A stretch of 64,000 bases of DNA from Zygnema cylindricum (taxonomy: Eukaryota > Streptophyta > Zygnematophyceae > Zygnematales > Zygnemataceae), in NCBI GenBank assembly GCA_037447655.1, contig JBBHKE010001904.1, positions 78,268 through 142,267 on the forward strand, in the 5' to 3' direction. The notes beneath the pieces were generated by a model, which was not told where the DNA came from, made no database searches, and saw nothing but the letters and a program-made list of their open reading frames with translations. This document shows, piece by piece, positions 28,664-37,848 of the stretch (position 1 is its first letter; each line of letters starts with the position of its first letter). The position numbers and the translations under genes are program-made.

Positions 28664-30348
28664 TATTCCATTTTCTTCATTTTCTTTAATCTATCTAGAT
28701 GCACATGCCCCAACCTTTTATGCCAAAGCATCATCTCACTTGCACACGAGTAGAGAACACTCTTTTCATTGCAAAGTACAATTCTGAACATTCCTTGACT
28801 GCCCTTCTCAGCTATGAAATAAACCTCATTATCAAAGCTTGCTGTGAAGATTCCTTTCCTAGTTCCTGTTTCAAACTCCTTTTCATCTAGGACAGCTGTT
28901 GAGACTACGTTCTTGCTAAGTTGTGGAATGTAAAGAACGTCTGAGAGTGTTACAATTGAGGCCTTTCCATCAACTAGAACCTTCAAGTCAACAGTTCCAA
29001 CAAGACTTGTGGTTTCTACTCTACCATCTCCGTACTCTATCTCAACTGTTGGGATCTTTCTCAGTTTAGTGAACCACCGCTTATCTTTGCACATATGCAT
29101 TGAAGCCCCTGAGTCTATGATCCACCCATCCTCGGGTGGATCCCTCTTACCTCCGAAAGCACACTTTTGTCTCCGTGGAATGTCGACATGCTTTTCAGTG
29201 TTTTTCGGATTAAGGAGAAGGTCCTCAAGCTCCTCTTCAGGTTCAGTTTTTTCTTCCACTTCCTCATCAAGAACTTGAGTCAGGAAAGCCTTTTTCTTTC
29301 CTCCGTCCTTTGAGGTTCCTTGACCATCTTTCAGTCGAAGATCTGCAAGTCTGACACAATCTGCCATATAGTGTCCTGGTTTCTTGCAGAAGTGACATAA
29401 TCCTCCTCGAGAAGTTCCTCTCCCCTGTCTATCAAATCTGCCACCTCCTTGTCCTCTTCCACCAAAGTTTCGATAAGGATCTTTCCCTCTCTCCTCATCA
29501 CGCTTCCGCCAATCAGCTCCTGCAGACAATGCTTGAACACTTAGACTCCCTCTCCTAAGCTCTATGGTGCTTTCTTTCACTAAAATCATTCCCACAGTGT
29601 CATCCCAATTCCAATTGCTCTCTCCTATGTCCTGCAATCGGTTAATGATATTCTCATACTCTTCAGGTAGTTTCATCATTAATGTGTTCACTCTTTGTCT
29701 CTCAGACCATGAGTTACCTGCACTCTCTAACTCTCCAAACAATGCTCTTAAATCATTGCAATAATTATCCATACTTCCTCCCTTATAAGTATAAGCTGCA
29801 ATCTTATTTTCTGCCAACTGTTGCTGCTGCAATGATCCACTCTTATATTTGTTAACTAGTGGTATCCAAATCTGAGATGAAGATTTGACATGCATAAGAG
29901 GAATGGCAATGCCCTTTGCTACACTTTTAAGAATTAAGAGCTTAGCAACCTTGTCTTTGTAGTTCCACTTTTCAGACTCTGATCTTTCGGTCTGAACCCT
30001 TGTCGTTGTTGCTGGTGGTGCTGCTGCCGGTATCGCCTTCGGCAATGTTGTTACTTCAGTTGCAACTCCTTCCTTTTCTCCTTCCATGACAATCTCTTCT
30101 CCTTCCTCATCTTCATCCTCGGTGATGGTGGCAGCTGTTCTACCAACTGTAGAGGTGGAGGTGCCAGAAAAACGTTTCCCTCCAAACCCAGGTGGAGGTG
30201 GGCATCGAATTTGTCCAGACACTATGCCCCATAAATGCTTCTCAAATAGTTCTCCCTCCATCATCATTTCCCAATAAAGAAAGTCTGATCCATCAAATAT
30301 GGGCACCCTAGAGGGTGGGCCCATAACCTGAAATTCTGTGGTCTCCAT
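28663..30348 (-). CDS. copia-2 gag and protease
   Basis: This 561-residue frame starts at ATG 30348, which lies 20 nt inside the 5' LTR, so residues 7-11 are encoded by the primer-binding site (QVMGPP). It then has PSRVPIFDGSDFLYW, a UBN2-type gag region (about 120-270) with SGSLQQQQL and YTYKGGSMDNYCNDLRALF, an arginine/glycine-rich stretch, a CCHC zinc knuckle CHFCKKPGHYMADC (about 315-328), protease WIIDSGASMHMC (about 405-416), and the pre-integrase motif WHKRLGHVHLDRLK at the end. It stops at TAG 28663-28665 through a frameshift relative to the integrase frame. Gag packages the RNA in particles; the protease matures the polyprotein. I see no sign of other damage. Confidence 0.93.
   Translation of the reverse strand: METTEFQVMGPPSRVPIFDGSDFLYWEMMMEGELFEKHLWGIVSGQIRCPPPPGFGGKRFSGTSTSTVGRTAATITEDEDEEGEEIVMEGEKEGVATEVTTLPKAIPAAAPPATTTRVQTERSESEKWNYKDKVAKLLILKSVAKGIAIPLMHVKSSSQIWIPLVNKYKSGSLQQQQLAENKIAAYTYKGGSMDNYCNDLRALFGELESAGNSWSERQRVNTLMMKLPEEYENIINRLQDIGESNWNWDDTVGMILVKESTIELRRGSLSVQALSAGADWRKRDEERGKDPYRNFGGRGQGGGRFDRQGRGTSRGGLCHFCKKPGHYMADCVRLADLRLKDGQGTSKDGGKKKAFLTQVLDEEVEEKTEPEEELEDLLLNPKNTEKHVDIPRRQKCAFGGKRDPPEDGWIIDSGASMHMCKDKRWFTKLRKIPTVEIEYGDGRVETTSLVGTVDLKVLVDGKASIVTLSDVLYIPQLSKNVVSTAVLDEKEFETGTRKGIFTASFDNEVYFIAEKGSQGMFRIVLCNEKSVLYSCASEMMLWHKRLGHVHLDRLKKMKKME
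30314..30328 (-). promoter_or_regulatory. copia-2 primer-binding site matching the anticodon half of tRNA-iMet
   Basis: On the minus strand GGTTATGGGCCCACC directly follows the LTR (which ends TTTCA at 30329). It is the exact complement of the anticodon stem-loop of plant initiator tRNA-Met (GGTGGGCCCATAACC), ending at nucleotide 39 of that tRNA. The same kind of 39-nt half-tRNA primes Drosophila copia. The site is also translated as part of gag. Confidence 0.88.
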
Positions 30349-30710
30349 TGACCCACAGAATGAGCAGCCTATGTAAAGCCTCTAGGATAATATTTGCCCC
30401 TTCTACTTTCCCGCTGAATAAGCGCCGCCCAGGCACACAAATATTCTGACCACTCTCACCCTTGTGAGGAGAAGACTCCCCTGAGTGAAACGCAAAAAGA
30501 ATCACTGAATTTGCTCACCCGAGCAGTAAGTTATGGCTGGTCAAAGATGACCTTTATAGTTACAAGCTCTCTTAGAGAGAGAGGTACCTAAATATTACTA
30601 AGTCTCGGTCTGCCTACTCACGACTACCTACTTTTAAACCCTAGTCCAATAGGAACACTATAAAGTACAAGAAGGTACAATGGGCGATGTACTTATTGTA
30701 CAACTATTGT
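30329..30710 (-). repeat. copia-2 right LTR (5' LTR), truncated
   Basis: Aligns with 25014-25395 of the full left LTR and then stops at 'caactattgt' (30710), where chromovirus gag resumes. The outer ~500 bp of this LTR, including the expected promoter start, are missing. Confidence 0.92.
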
Positions 30711-31738
30711 GCTACTATCTCGAGAATTTTCCTAGCCTATCGGACCGTGAGAAGATTCACTACGCGGGTGTTCTTCTTAAAGGGGCAGCAGGGGCTTGGT
30801 GGAGAACATTGGTAGAGGACGATGAGTTACCAACTGTCTGGGCGCTCTTCGTTCAACTCTTCCGCGACACTTGGCAGCCCGTCAACACGGTGAAGGCGGC
30901 TAGAGATAAGATCGCAGTATTGAAGCAACGAACTTCAGTAATGGAGTTTACGCAGAGGTTCTAGGAGTGCATGGTTCAAATACCTACGATGACGGAGGAT
31001 GAAGCCGTGGATCGTTTCGTGAAGGGGCTTAAGTCGTCTATTCGTAGAGATGTGGAACAATGGCTTGCTCGGGAAAGCACGACTTCTCCTCTCTCACCAA
31101 TCATCCAGTTTGCGGAGCGGACCGATTCGGTCGACTTTCACCTCCGGGGACCTTATCACTACGGGTTGAGCAGTAGCGGAGGAAACCGACGAGACGAAGG
31201 TCCAACCCCCATGGAGCTCGGCGCAATTAAGGAGGATAAGGAAGCGGTCAACGTCCTGCGGAAAAAGAAGAAAGTTACCAAAACCAAGACCAATGACTTG
31301 TCCCCCGAGGAAATCCAGCGGAGGAGGCAAAATGGCCTGTGCTTCCAGTGTGGTTCTCCAGATCATATGGCTCGAGAGTGTCCGAAACGGAACAGTTCCA
31401 AAAAAGGAAAACTCACCGTTATGAGGTTAGCCGGAGAAGGAGGAGACCCTTTGATATTTCGGGGTCAAATAGGAGTGAGTGCAGCTAACTTCATGGTGGA
31501 CTCCGGAGCGTCGGGGAACTTCATTAACGAGGCGACGGTGAAAAGGTTGAAACTTCCTCTTGTGGTACTAAATAATCACCAGTCGGTACAATTGGCCGAC
31601 GGCAGTTCCTTATCCATTACCCATCGTACCCCGAGGTTACGCGTCGGCATTGGGAAATTCCGATGGTACGACACGCTTCATGTATTACCTCTTGGGAACC
31701 ATGAGGTAATCTTGGGGAAGCCGTGGCTGCAAAAATAG
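30711..31738 (+). pseudogene. Chromovirus gag and protease
   Basis: The frame continues from inside the capsid domain (CYYLENFPSLSDREKI, AGAWWRTL) to a zinc knuckle CFQCGSPDHMAREC (about 31340-31381) and the retropepsin active site FMVDSGASGNFI (about 31492-31528). It ends in the conserved GKPWLQK. Two in-frame TAG codons (30962-30964 and 31736-31738) interrupt it. Both occur where glutamine codons are plausible, so each may be CAG changed to TAG. The gag N-terminus is absent because of the copia-2 insertion and deletion. Confidence 0.88.
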
Positions 31739-33456
31739 AATCCGACGATTGATTGGAGAAGTGGCGCCATGAGAGTGAAGAAAGGTGAAGAAGAGTTTGA
31801 GGTAACAGCGGGAGCGGCTGGTAAAGGAGCGGAAGAGGGATGCCTGCTTTCGGCCTTACAGCTTAAGAGGGCACTCAAGAAAGGGGAAACGATTTGTATG
31901 GCGGTTGTCCAGCCAATGGAGGAGGGGAAGGAGGAGATCCCGGAAGAATGGAAGAAGAAGGACCCCGACTTCGACTCCAAAGAAAGTGACGACATTGGAA
32001 AGACTTCCGAAGAGGCCTCGGAAGTCGTGACAAAACTTCTCGAGGAGTACACAGATGTATTTTCCCCGAAGCTCCCCGAAGGATTACCTCCGAAGCGCGA
32101 AGTAGACCATAGGATAGAGCTTGTTCCTGGAGCGGTACCCCGGGCTAATCGGATTTACAAGATGAGCTACACCGAATTGGACGAACTCAAAAAGCAACTC
32201 GCGGAGTTGGTCGAAGCCGGAGCAATCGAACCAAGCAAGTCACCGTATGGAGCCCTGTTCTCTTTGTGAACAAGAAAGATGGAGATTTTCGTATGTGCGT
32301 TGACTACCGAGCGCTGAACAAATTAACTGTGAAGAATGCGTACCCCCTACCAAGGATAGACGAATTGTTGGATCGGCTTCGAGGTGCCAAATATTTTTCG
32401 AAAATAGACTTGCGTAGCGGCTACCACCAGATTAGAATTGCTGAGGAAGATGTGGAGAAGACGGCGTTCAGAACTCGATACGGTCATTTCCAGTTTTGGG
32501 TAATGCCGTTCGGGTTGACTAACGCACCGGCGACCTTTATGCATTTAATGAATTCCATCTTTCGGCAATATCTGGACGCGTTTGTGATCGTCTTCTTAGA
32601 TGACATATTGGTGTATAGCCGAACGCAAGAGGAGCATATGAAGCACTTACGGACGGTCCTCCAAGTCCTTTGGGAGCATAAGTTATACGCAAAAAGAAGT
32701 AAATGTGACTTCTTCAAGGAGAAGATTGATTTTTTAGGCCATGTGGTGAGCCGGGACGGGATCGCAGTAGATCCAAACAAGACTAGGGCAATTAACGAGT
32801 TGCCGCAGCCGGCGAATATTACGGAGTTACGAAGCTTTCTCGGACTATGCTCCTATTATCGACGTTTTGTCGAAGGTTTCGCAAAAATCGCTGCACCGCT
32901 CACGGAATTGCTCAAGAATGATGCGCCCTATGATTGGAAAGCGGCGCAAGGAACAGCCTTTAACACGCTAAAGGAGCAGTTGGTTACCGCCCCTGTGTTA
33001 GCTGTTCCCAATCCGGACTTACCTTGGACGATAATCACTGACGCTAGCGATATGGCTATTGGAGCGATCCTTATGCAGGATCAAGGAAAAGGCCTTCAAC
33101 CCATCGCCTACGACAGTCGCAAACTAAAGGCAGCAGAGTTGAACTGGGCTACCCATGAGAAGGAAACAATAGCTATTATCAATGCGCTGTAGGTTTTGAA
33201 GTGTTACGTTCAGGGAAAACGGATCACGGTTATCACGGATCACCACGCCTTACAATATCTCCAAACCCAGCCGAAGTTGTCCAAGAAACAAGTGCGCTGG
33301 ATGACGTTTCTGCAAACCTTCGGTCCGGAACTTGTTATTGAATATAAGCCGGGCAAAACGACCCGGCGGATGCGCTGTCAAGAAGACCTGACGTCGCTGC
33401 GCCGGCAGCGGAGCAACGACCGCAAGCATCGCAGCAGGGGAACGGAGACTCTGTGA
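31739..33456 (+). pseudogene. Chromovirus reverse transcriptase and RNase H
   Basis: The 5' piece (31739-32269) holds the protease-RT linker with KREVDHRIELVPG, then shifts frame near 32250 in the SPYGA-LF region through loss of one C. RT proper (32266-33192) has [41 protein letters not shown] and the catalytic FLDDILVYS. RNase H follows with [13 protein letters not shown] and, after an in-frame TAG (33190-33192), ITDHHALQYL. A second frame change near 33355 restores the NDPADALSRR end of RNase H. Catalytic residues of both enzymes are preserved. Confidence 0.9.
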
Positions 33457-34781
33457 AAGAGAAAAGCGCAGCGTTGACCGAAGCGCAAGATCCGAAGCTC
33501 AGCGCAGTCACCAGTACGGTGCAAGTGGACGAACAGTGGTTAAGTCGGATAAAGGCCGCCTACGGCGACGATGATTCACTAAAGGAACTCATCAAACGGA
33601 AAGTACTCGTTCGAACCGCCAATGATATGTGGCGGTACAGACCGAGTAAGACAACACGGCTATATGTGCCAACAAATACGGCACTTCGTCACACGATTCT
33701 TCAAATGAGTCACGACGAGCCGCTCAGTGGACATTTTGGGCGGGATAAAACAACCGCACGTGTCGCTGAAGCGTATTACTGGCCAAACATGACTCGAGAC
33801 ATTGCAGAATATGTCCGGACGTGTGACTCGTGTAATAGAAACAAATCGGATTCAAGGCAACAAGGCTTGTTACACCCCCTCCCAATACCATCTGTTCCTT
33901 GGGAGGCGATCTCGATGGATTTTATCGTGGCCCTTCCCCGGACGAAGGAGGGCTACGACTCAATCTTCGTCGTCGTGGATTACCTGACGAAAATGGCACA
34001 TTTTCTACCCACGTCCACTACAGCTACTGCACGAGATATCGCGGACTTATTCTTTCGGGAAATATTCCGCCATCACGGACTTCCAAAAAAAATCGTCAGC
34101 GACCGCGATCGTAAATTCGTGAGCCACTTTTGGCAAAATCTGTTTGCGCTATGTGGCACGCAGCTGGCCATGTCCACCGCCTACCACCCTCAAACTGATG
34201 GTCAGACTGAAAAAGTGAATCGAACCTTTGAGGAAGCATTGCGGGCTTATGTCTCGGTGCACCAAACATATTGGGTGAACCATTTAACGACAATTGAGGT
34301 AGCATACAACAGTGCAGTGCACTCGTCCACCAATGCTACGCCATTCTCACTCAATGGACGATAGCCCACTCTTCCCCAAAACTTATTGGTAGCGGACTGC
34401 CAAGCACCGGCGGCTCTGGACTTTGCCAAAACGCTGCAAGGAAACCTGGAAAAGGCGGCCATGACGCTCCAAATGGCAAAGGATCGTCAAAAGTCGCAGG
34501 CCGACGCTCATCGGAGGGACACTGTTTATAGCGTGGGGGACAAGGTTCGCTTTAATATGGTAAACCTCTCCTTGCTGGGTGCCCTCTCTAAGAAGTTGGC
34601 ACCAAAAATCACGCGCCCATTCACAATTCTTTCCCGTGTGGGCGACGTAGCTTACAAGTTGGATATCCCGACGAACTGGCATATCCACAATGTTTTCCAT
34701 GTTTCACTTCTTAAACCATTCCGTGATCCTGATTCAATGTTCCCTAATCGACGACCGCATACTCCTCTACCACCCGTTTGA
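33357..34781 (+). pseudogene. Chromovirus integrase
   Basis: The HHCC zinc module is visible (GHFGRDKTTARV, then TCDSCNRNK, about 33730-33845). The catalytic core follows: MDFIVALP (first D), SDRDRKFVSHFW (second D) and YHPQTDGQTEKVNRTFEE (E). After an in-frame TAG (34362-34364) the same frame continues to the GPY/F-type C-terminal module (KLAPKITRPFTILSRVGD, then HNVFHVSLLKPF). A TGA (34779-34781) then separates it from the chromodomain in the same frame. The enzyme inserts the element cDNA; the chromodomain would guide it to marked chromatin. Confidence 0.9.
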
Positions 34782-34784
34782 GGA

Positions 34785-34968
34785 ACCTCAGACGAGTATG
34801 AGGTGGAAGAGATCCTTCAGTCACGTCACTCTCGGAATTCCAACTCCACCCAATACTTGGTGCGTTGGAAAGGTTACGGTGCCGAGGACGACTCTTGGGT
34901 GGACAAGAAGGATCTGCATTCCCTGGAGTTGCTGCGCTGGTTTCAGTGGAGTGAGGACACTCAGCCTT
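34785..34968 (+). pseudogene. Integrase chromodomain (chromovirus)
   Basis: The sequence reads YEVEEILQSRHSRNSN, then TQYLVRWKGYGAEDDSWV and LELLRWFQ. This has the aromatic and W-K-G-Y pattern of a chromodomain. It is in the same frame as the integrase, one TGA codon apart, and continues without a stop into the long extra open frame that follows. Chromodomains at this position define chromoviruses and bind modified histone H3 tails. Confidence 0.9.
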
Positions 34969-36749
34969 ATCGTAGGGGCAATCGCAGCGGCCGCAACAAA
35001 GGAGCGAATCGCAGTGGCGCAACCATCGCAATCATCTTGGGGACGCGGCAAAGAACCGCAGCGGCGATGTCACCACACCGCAGTGCTGTAGCTGCGCAGC
35101 CACCGCAGGGCAACATGGTCACGATGACGTTAGAGGATCGCAGCACCACCGCTGCGCTGACAGGAAAGCGCAACGGCGCAATTGTGTTTCACTATGTAGG
35201 TGACGACGAACCCTCGGTTCCGCCGCAGCAGCGCAGTTTTATAAATGTTGGATACTGCGATACCCTCGCACGCTGCGACGCTTCGCACAGCCCAAAAGTG
35301 AAACCCTCAACCCCCGGGAATACAGCCGTCATTCGTCCTCACACCCAACCCAGTCTCGGCAGCTTGGAAACTGCTTCTCTCCGCACAATCAGTTTACCTT
35401 CGCTTCTGGAGCTACCGGAATTGTCTGGTTCAGCAGTGTCTATGGCGTCGTCGTCCTCTCCACCCCCGAAAAGGAGGAGACTGGTACGGGTGGGACAAGG
35501 AGACCCGAGCCGTCCCGAGAGATTGCTAAGGGCGGCGGAAGCCATGGTGGAAGCAAGCAGGCGAAGAGAGGTAGAAGTGGAGCCGGAACCGGAGGAAAGT
35601 GCCAGTTGCGAGGCAGGACCGGCGGAGACCAGTGGAGGGGAGGGGTCAGAAAACTCACAGGACCCTGAATACACCCCAACCCGGGAAGGTGATCAGGAAT
35701 TTCAATCAGATCATGAGCTATCGGAGGCGGAGGAACCGGAACGCGAACCAACGCCTCCGCCAATTGAGGAGCGCGCCTCAGATCTAGAGGTGATGCGGGA
35801 CCCAAACAAGGAGAGTACCGCGGACGAGCAGTCGTCTGAAAGCGCGGAGAGGAAGGCAGAGGAACAATACCCCAGTGGTGACGATGTGTTCCTCCTGCGA
35901 GAAAACCGAAGAGGTTCGGAGGAGGAGAGTGAACGGGGAGAGGAAATTCCCGACTACCTCTTTCCATTACCGGTCGACACCCAACATCCGTACCTCGCCT
36001 TCAGCTTCGCCAAAAGGTTTTATCGGAACCCCTCGGAGTGGCCTGAGGAATGGCGTATAGGGAGGCCTGGAGACCCTATCCGTAACCCTGCCGACGTTCC
36101 GTCACACCCAGCGTGGAATTTCATGAGGACGAGGGAATTGGGAAATAATCATAAAGGCTATGTGCAGCTGAATCCTCACACCTTACCGTTCGTGGAAGTG
36201 GTAGAGGACAACTACAGGTACAGGATTGATATTCCCGGGTTACTCCGTCGTTATCACCCGTGGGATGTCCGCCTCCACGACATCATCTCTCGAGCGGAGG
36301 TCACCCCTGAGGTGCGAGTACTCATGCTGGCTCGAAGGAATGCTCTGCAGCGGGCCCGAGCTGCAAGGAAACACGTGTCCTTCAAATTACGAAAGGTTCC
36401 TCGGTGGGAACCGGCGGATGAGGAACCAGAGGAAGTTCCCCCAGTGGCTGAACCCGAAGAACCTAGGATTCCGGCACCTGAGGAGCCTGCACCGGCGGCC
36501 ATTCCGCCGCGACCCGAAGTACCCGAGGCTGTACCCGAGGAAGGGGAAAGTCAGGTTCGGAAGCGAATCACTCGGAGGCGGTTGGCAGCTGCAGATCATC
36601 ACATCGCGTTACTGGAGACCCGATGTGAACAGCTCCAAAATCAACTTGACGCCCTTCGCCAGGAGTTCGAAGAGTATCGAGAGGAGACATACGACATACT
36701 CTGGCAGTTGCAATTTCCCTTTGTCACTCAAAGTTCAGCAAGATGCTGA
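34969..36749 (+). CDS. Extra open reading frame downstream of the chromovirus chromodomain, function unknown
   Basis: This frame stays open for about 590 codons beyond the chromodomain to TGA at 36747-36749, just before the polypurine tract and 3' LTR. A good internal start (ATGGCG, 35442) would give a separate 435-residue protein beginning MASSSSPPPKRRRLVRV, with a basic nuclear-localisation-like cluster. Next come a glutamate-rich stretch (about 35560-35950), a compact region with AFSFAKRFYRNPSEWP, WNFMRTRELGNNHKGY and PGLLRRYHPWDVRLHD (about 35985-36400), a proline/glutamate-rich spacer, and a predicted coiled coil (ALLETRCEQLQNQLDALRQ, about 36605-36715). I recognise no family. It is the only long stretch of this element without stops. 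It may be a C-terminal extension of Pol or an independent accessory gene, perhaps captured from the host. Confidence 0.75.
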
Positions 36750-36767
36750 ATCCTTAGTGGGAGGCAC

Positions 36768-37265
36768 TGTAACAGGGTTACAGCATTGGGTACTTAGTGG
36801 CTAGGGCTAGGCTGCTATAGTTGCGATTTCAGAGCAGCGCAATTGCGATTCCAGAGAAGCGCAGCTGTGATTCCAGGCCAGCGCAGCATAGCACATAGAA
36901 CGTAGCGGCGTAGCAACTAGTAGCGAAGCGGCGCAGCAGCGCAGCATAGCAACGCCGCAGAATGTAGACGGAGCTGTATAGTTCTTGAAGGAAGTTTTGG
37001 ATAGATCTCGATTGACCGTGAAGGTCCACGTGTACAGCTGTACAGTACTAGTTTGACTAGCAGTTAGTTTAAATAGTCAAGTAGACTTGGTGAATGGGGA
37101 CCTCAAGTAGACTTACACAGCTAGCGCAACCTTGTACTCTCTTTCAATTTATAAAGCCCAACCTTGTCTGTGAGTCTGTGTGCTCCTGTTTTTGCTACGG
37201 GGAGATCCTTGGTGTTTTCCGCTGTGCACTGTGACGTGTTGTGGTTTATTGTTGCCTCTTTTACA
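36768..37265 (+). repeat. Chromovirus 3' LTR
   Basis: This 498-bp LTR begins TGTAACAGGG and ends TTTTACA, giving imperfect terminal inverted repeats (TGTAA/TTACA). It is preceded by AGTGGGAGGCAC, the likely polypurine tract. Its first 19 or so bases have no counterpart in the 5' LTR. The GCAGCG-type short repeats (36830-36960) differ from those of the 5' LTR by several substitutions and small indels. Confidence 0.9.
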
Positions 37266-37848
37266 GGTTAAGTCGTATTCTTACACCTAAAAGATATATC
37301 CTTCTGAAAGCTAGCAGCAACTCACTATCCTAACCAAGTTAAGAAGGCATTTAGCCATGCATAAATAATATCTACCAGAGCTAAGGAGGATACCTAAATA
37401 TGTCAAGGTATGCCATACAGAATAAATCCGAACTGAGTCCTTAATCAAACAAAACATGCTTATGTACAAAACACGGATATGTTACGTCACACTATAGTGT
37501 ACAAAACACGTTAGATAATCACAGACGTTGTCTCAGTTGTCAGTACCAGCGTTTGTCAGCAGCATATCTTAACCGTCCTTCTTTTAGAAGTTTCATCCAA
37601 GATGAAACTATGTGTGACACCTTGATCTTCCGGTGAATCTAAGTTGTAGAACCGAGCCATAAAGAGTGTCTCATTCAGTTTGCTGACACGTGTCCCGTGA
37701 ATGTGATACAAAGTGCACTCTCTCATTGTTCACTATCACACTAATTGTGGTACATACGGAACCAAGCTTCCACAAAATAAACTAAGTACCTAGAAGACAC
37801 TCCCCTCATATACGAGGCTTAGTGAGGACTAAAGCTTTCAAACCAACA
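37266..37848 (-). repeat. copia-1 right LTR, second part
   Basis: Resumes the LTR after the chromovirus with 'ggttaagtcgtattc' and aligns with 18750-19285, ending AACCAACA at 37848. The target duplication AGGGT follows (37849-37853). Confidence 0.9.

Larger units (their letters stand above)
25014..30710 (-). mobile_element. copia-2: young, nearly intact Ty1/copia element in the chromovirus gag
   Basis: The left LTR (3') is 25014-25901. The right LTR (5') is only 30329-30710, truncated with loss of about 500 bp together with adjacent chromovirus gag. The two LTR copies differ at about six of the roughly 380 shared positions counted by eye, so the insertion is recent compared with its host elements. 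Internally gag-protease (28663-30348) and integrase-RT-RNase H (26039-28663) are long and open, separated by one frameshift. A second frameshift lies near the C-terminus of RNase H. The polypurine tract TAAGGGGAG (minus strand, 25902-25910) and the half-tRNA primer site (30314-30328) are present. No target duplication remains because of the right-hand deletion. Confidence 0.92.
24466..37265 (+). mobile_element. Ty3/gypsy chromovirus inserted in the copia-1 LTR
   Basis: Order on the + strand: 5' LTR 24466-24947, primer site 24949-24960, gag start 24982, [copia-2 insertion 25014-30710], remaining gag, protease, RT, RNase H, integrase, chromodomain, an extra open reading frame, 3' LTR 36768-37265. 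Pol order (RT before integrase) defines Ty3/gypsy, and the chromodomain defines a chromovirus. The 5' LTR lacks the first 19 or so bases present in the 3' LTR (TGTAACAGGGTTACAGC and on), and no target duplication is visible. A small terminal deletion is therefore likely. Five in-frame stops and two frameshifts make it non-functional as read. Confidence 0.93.

Noticed and set aside
26039-30348. Host genes for a zinc-knuckle protein and an integrase-like protein
   Set aside because: Order of domains, flanking LTRs, primer site and polypurine tract show a copia retrotransposon.
34690-36804. Other long frames overlapping the chromovirus 3' region (both strands)
   Set aside because: They are shadows of the GC-rich open frame at 34785-36749; the frame continuous with the chromodomain is the credible one.
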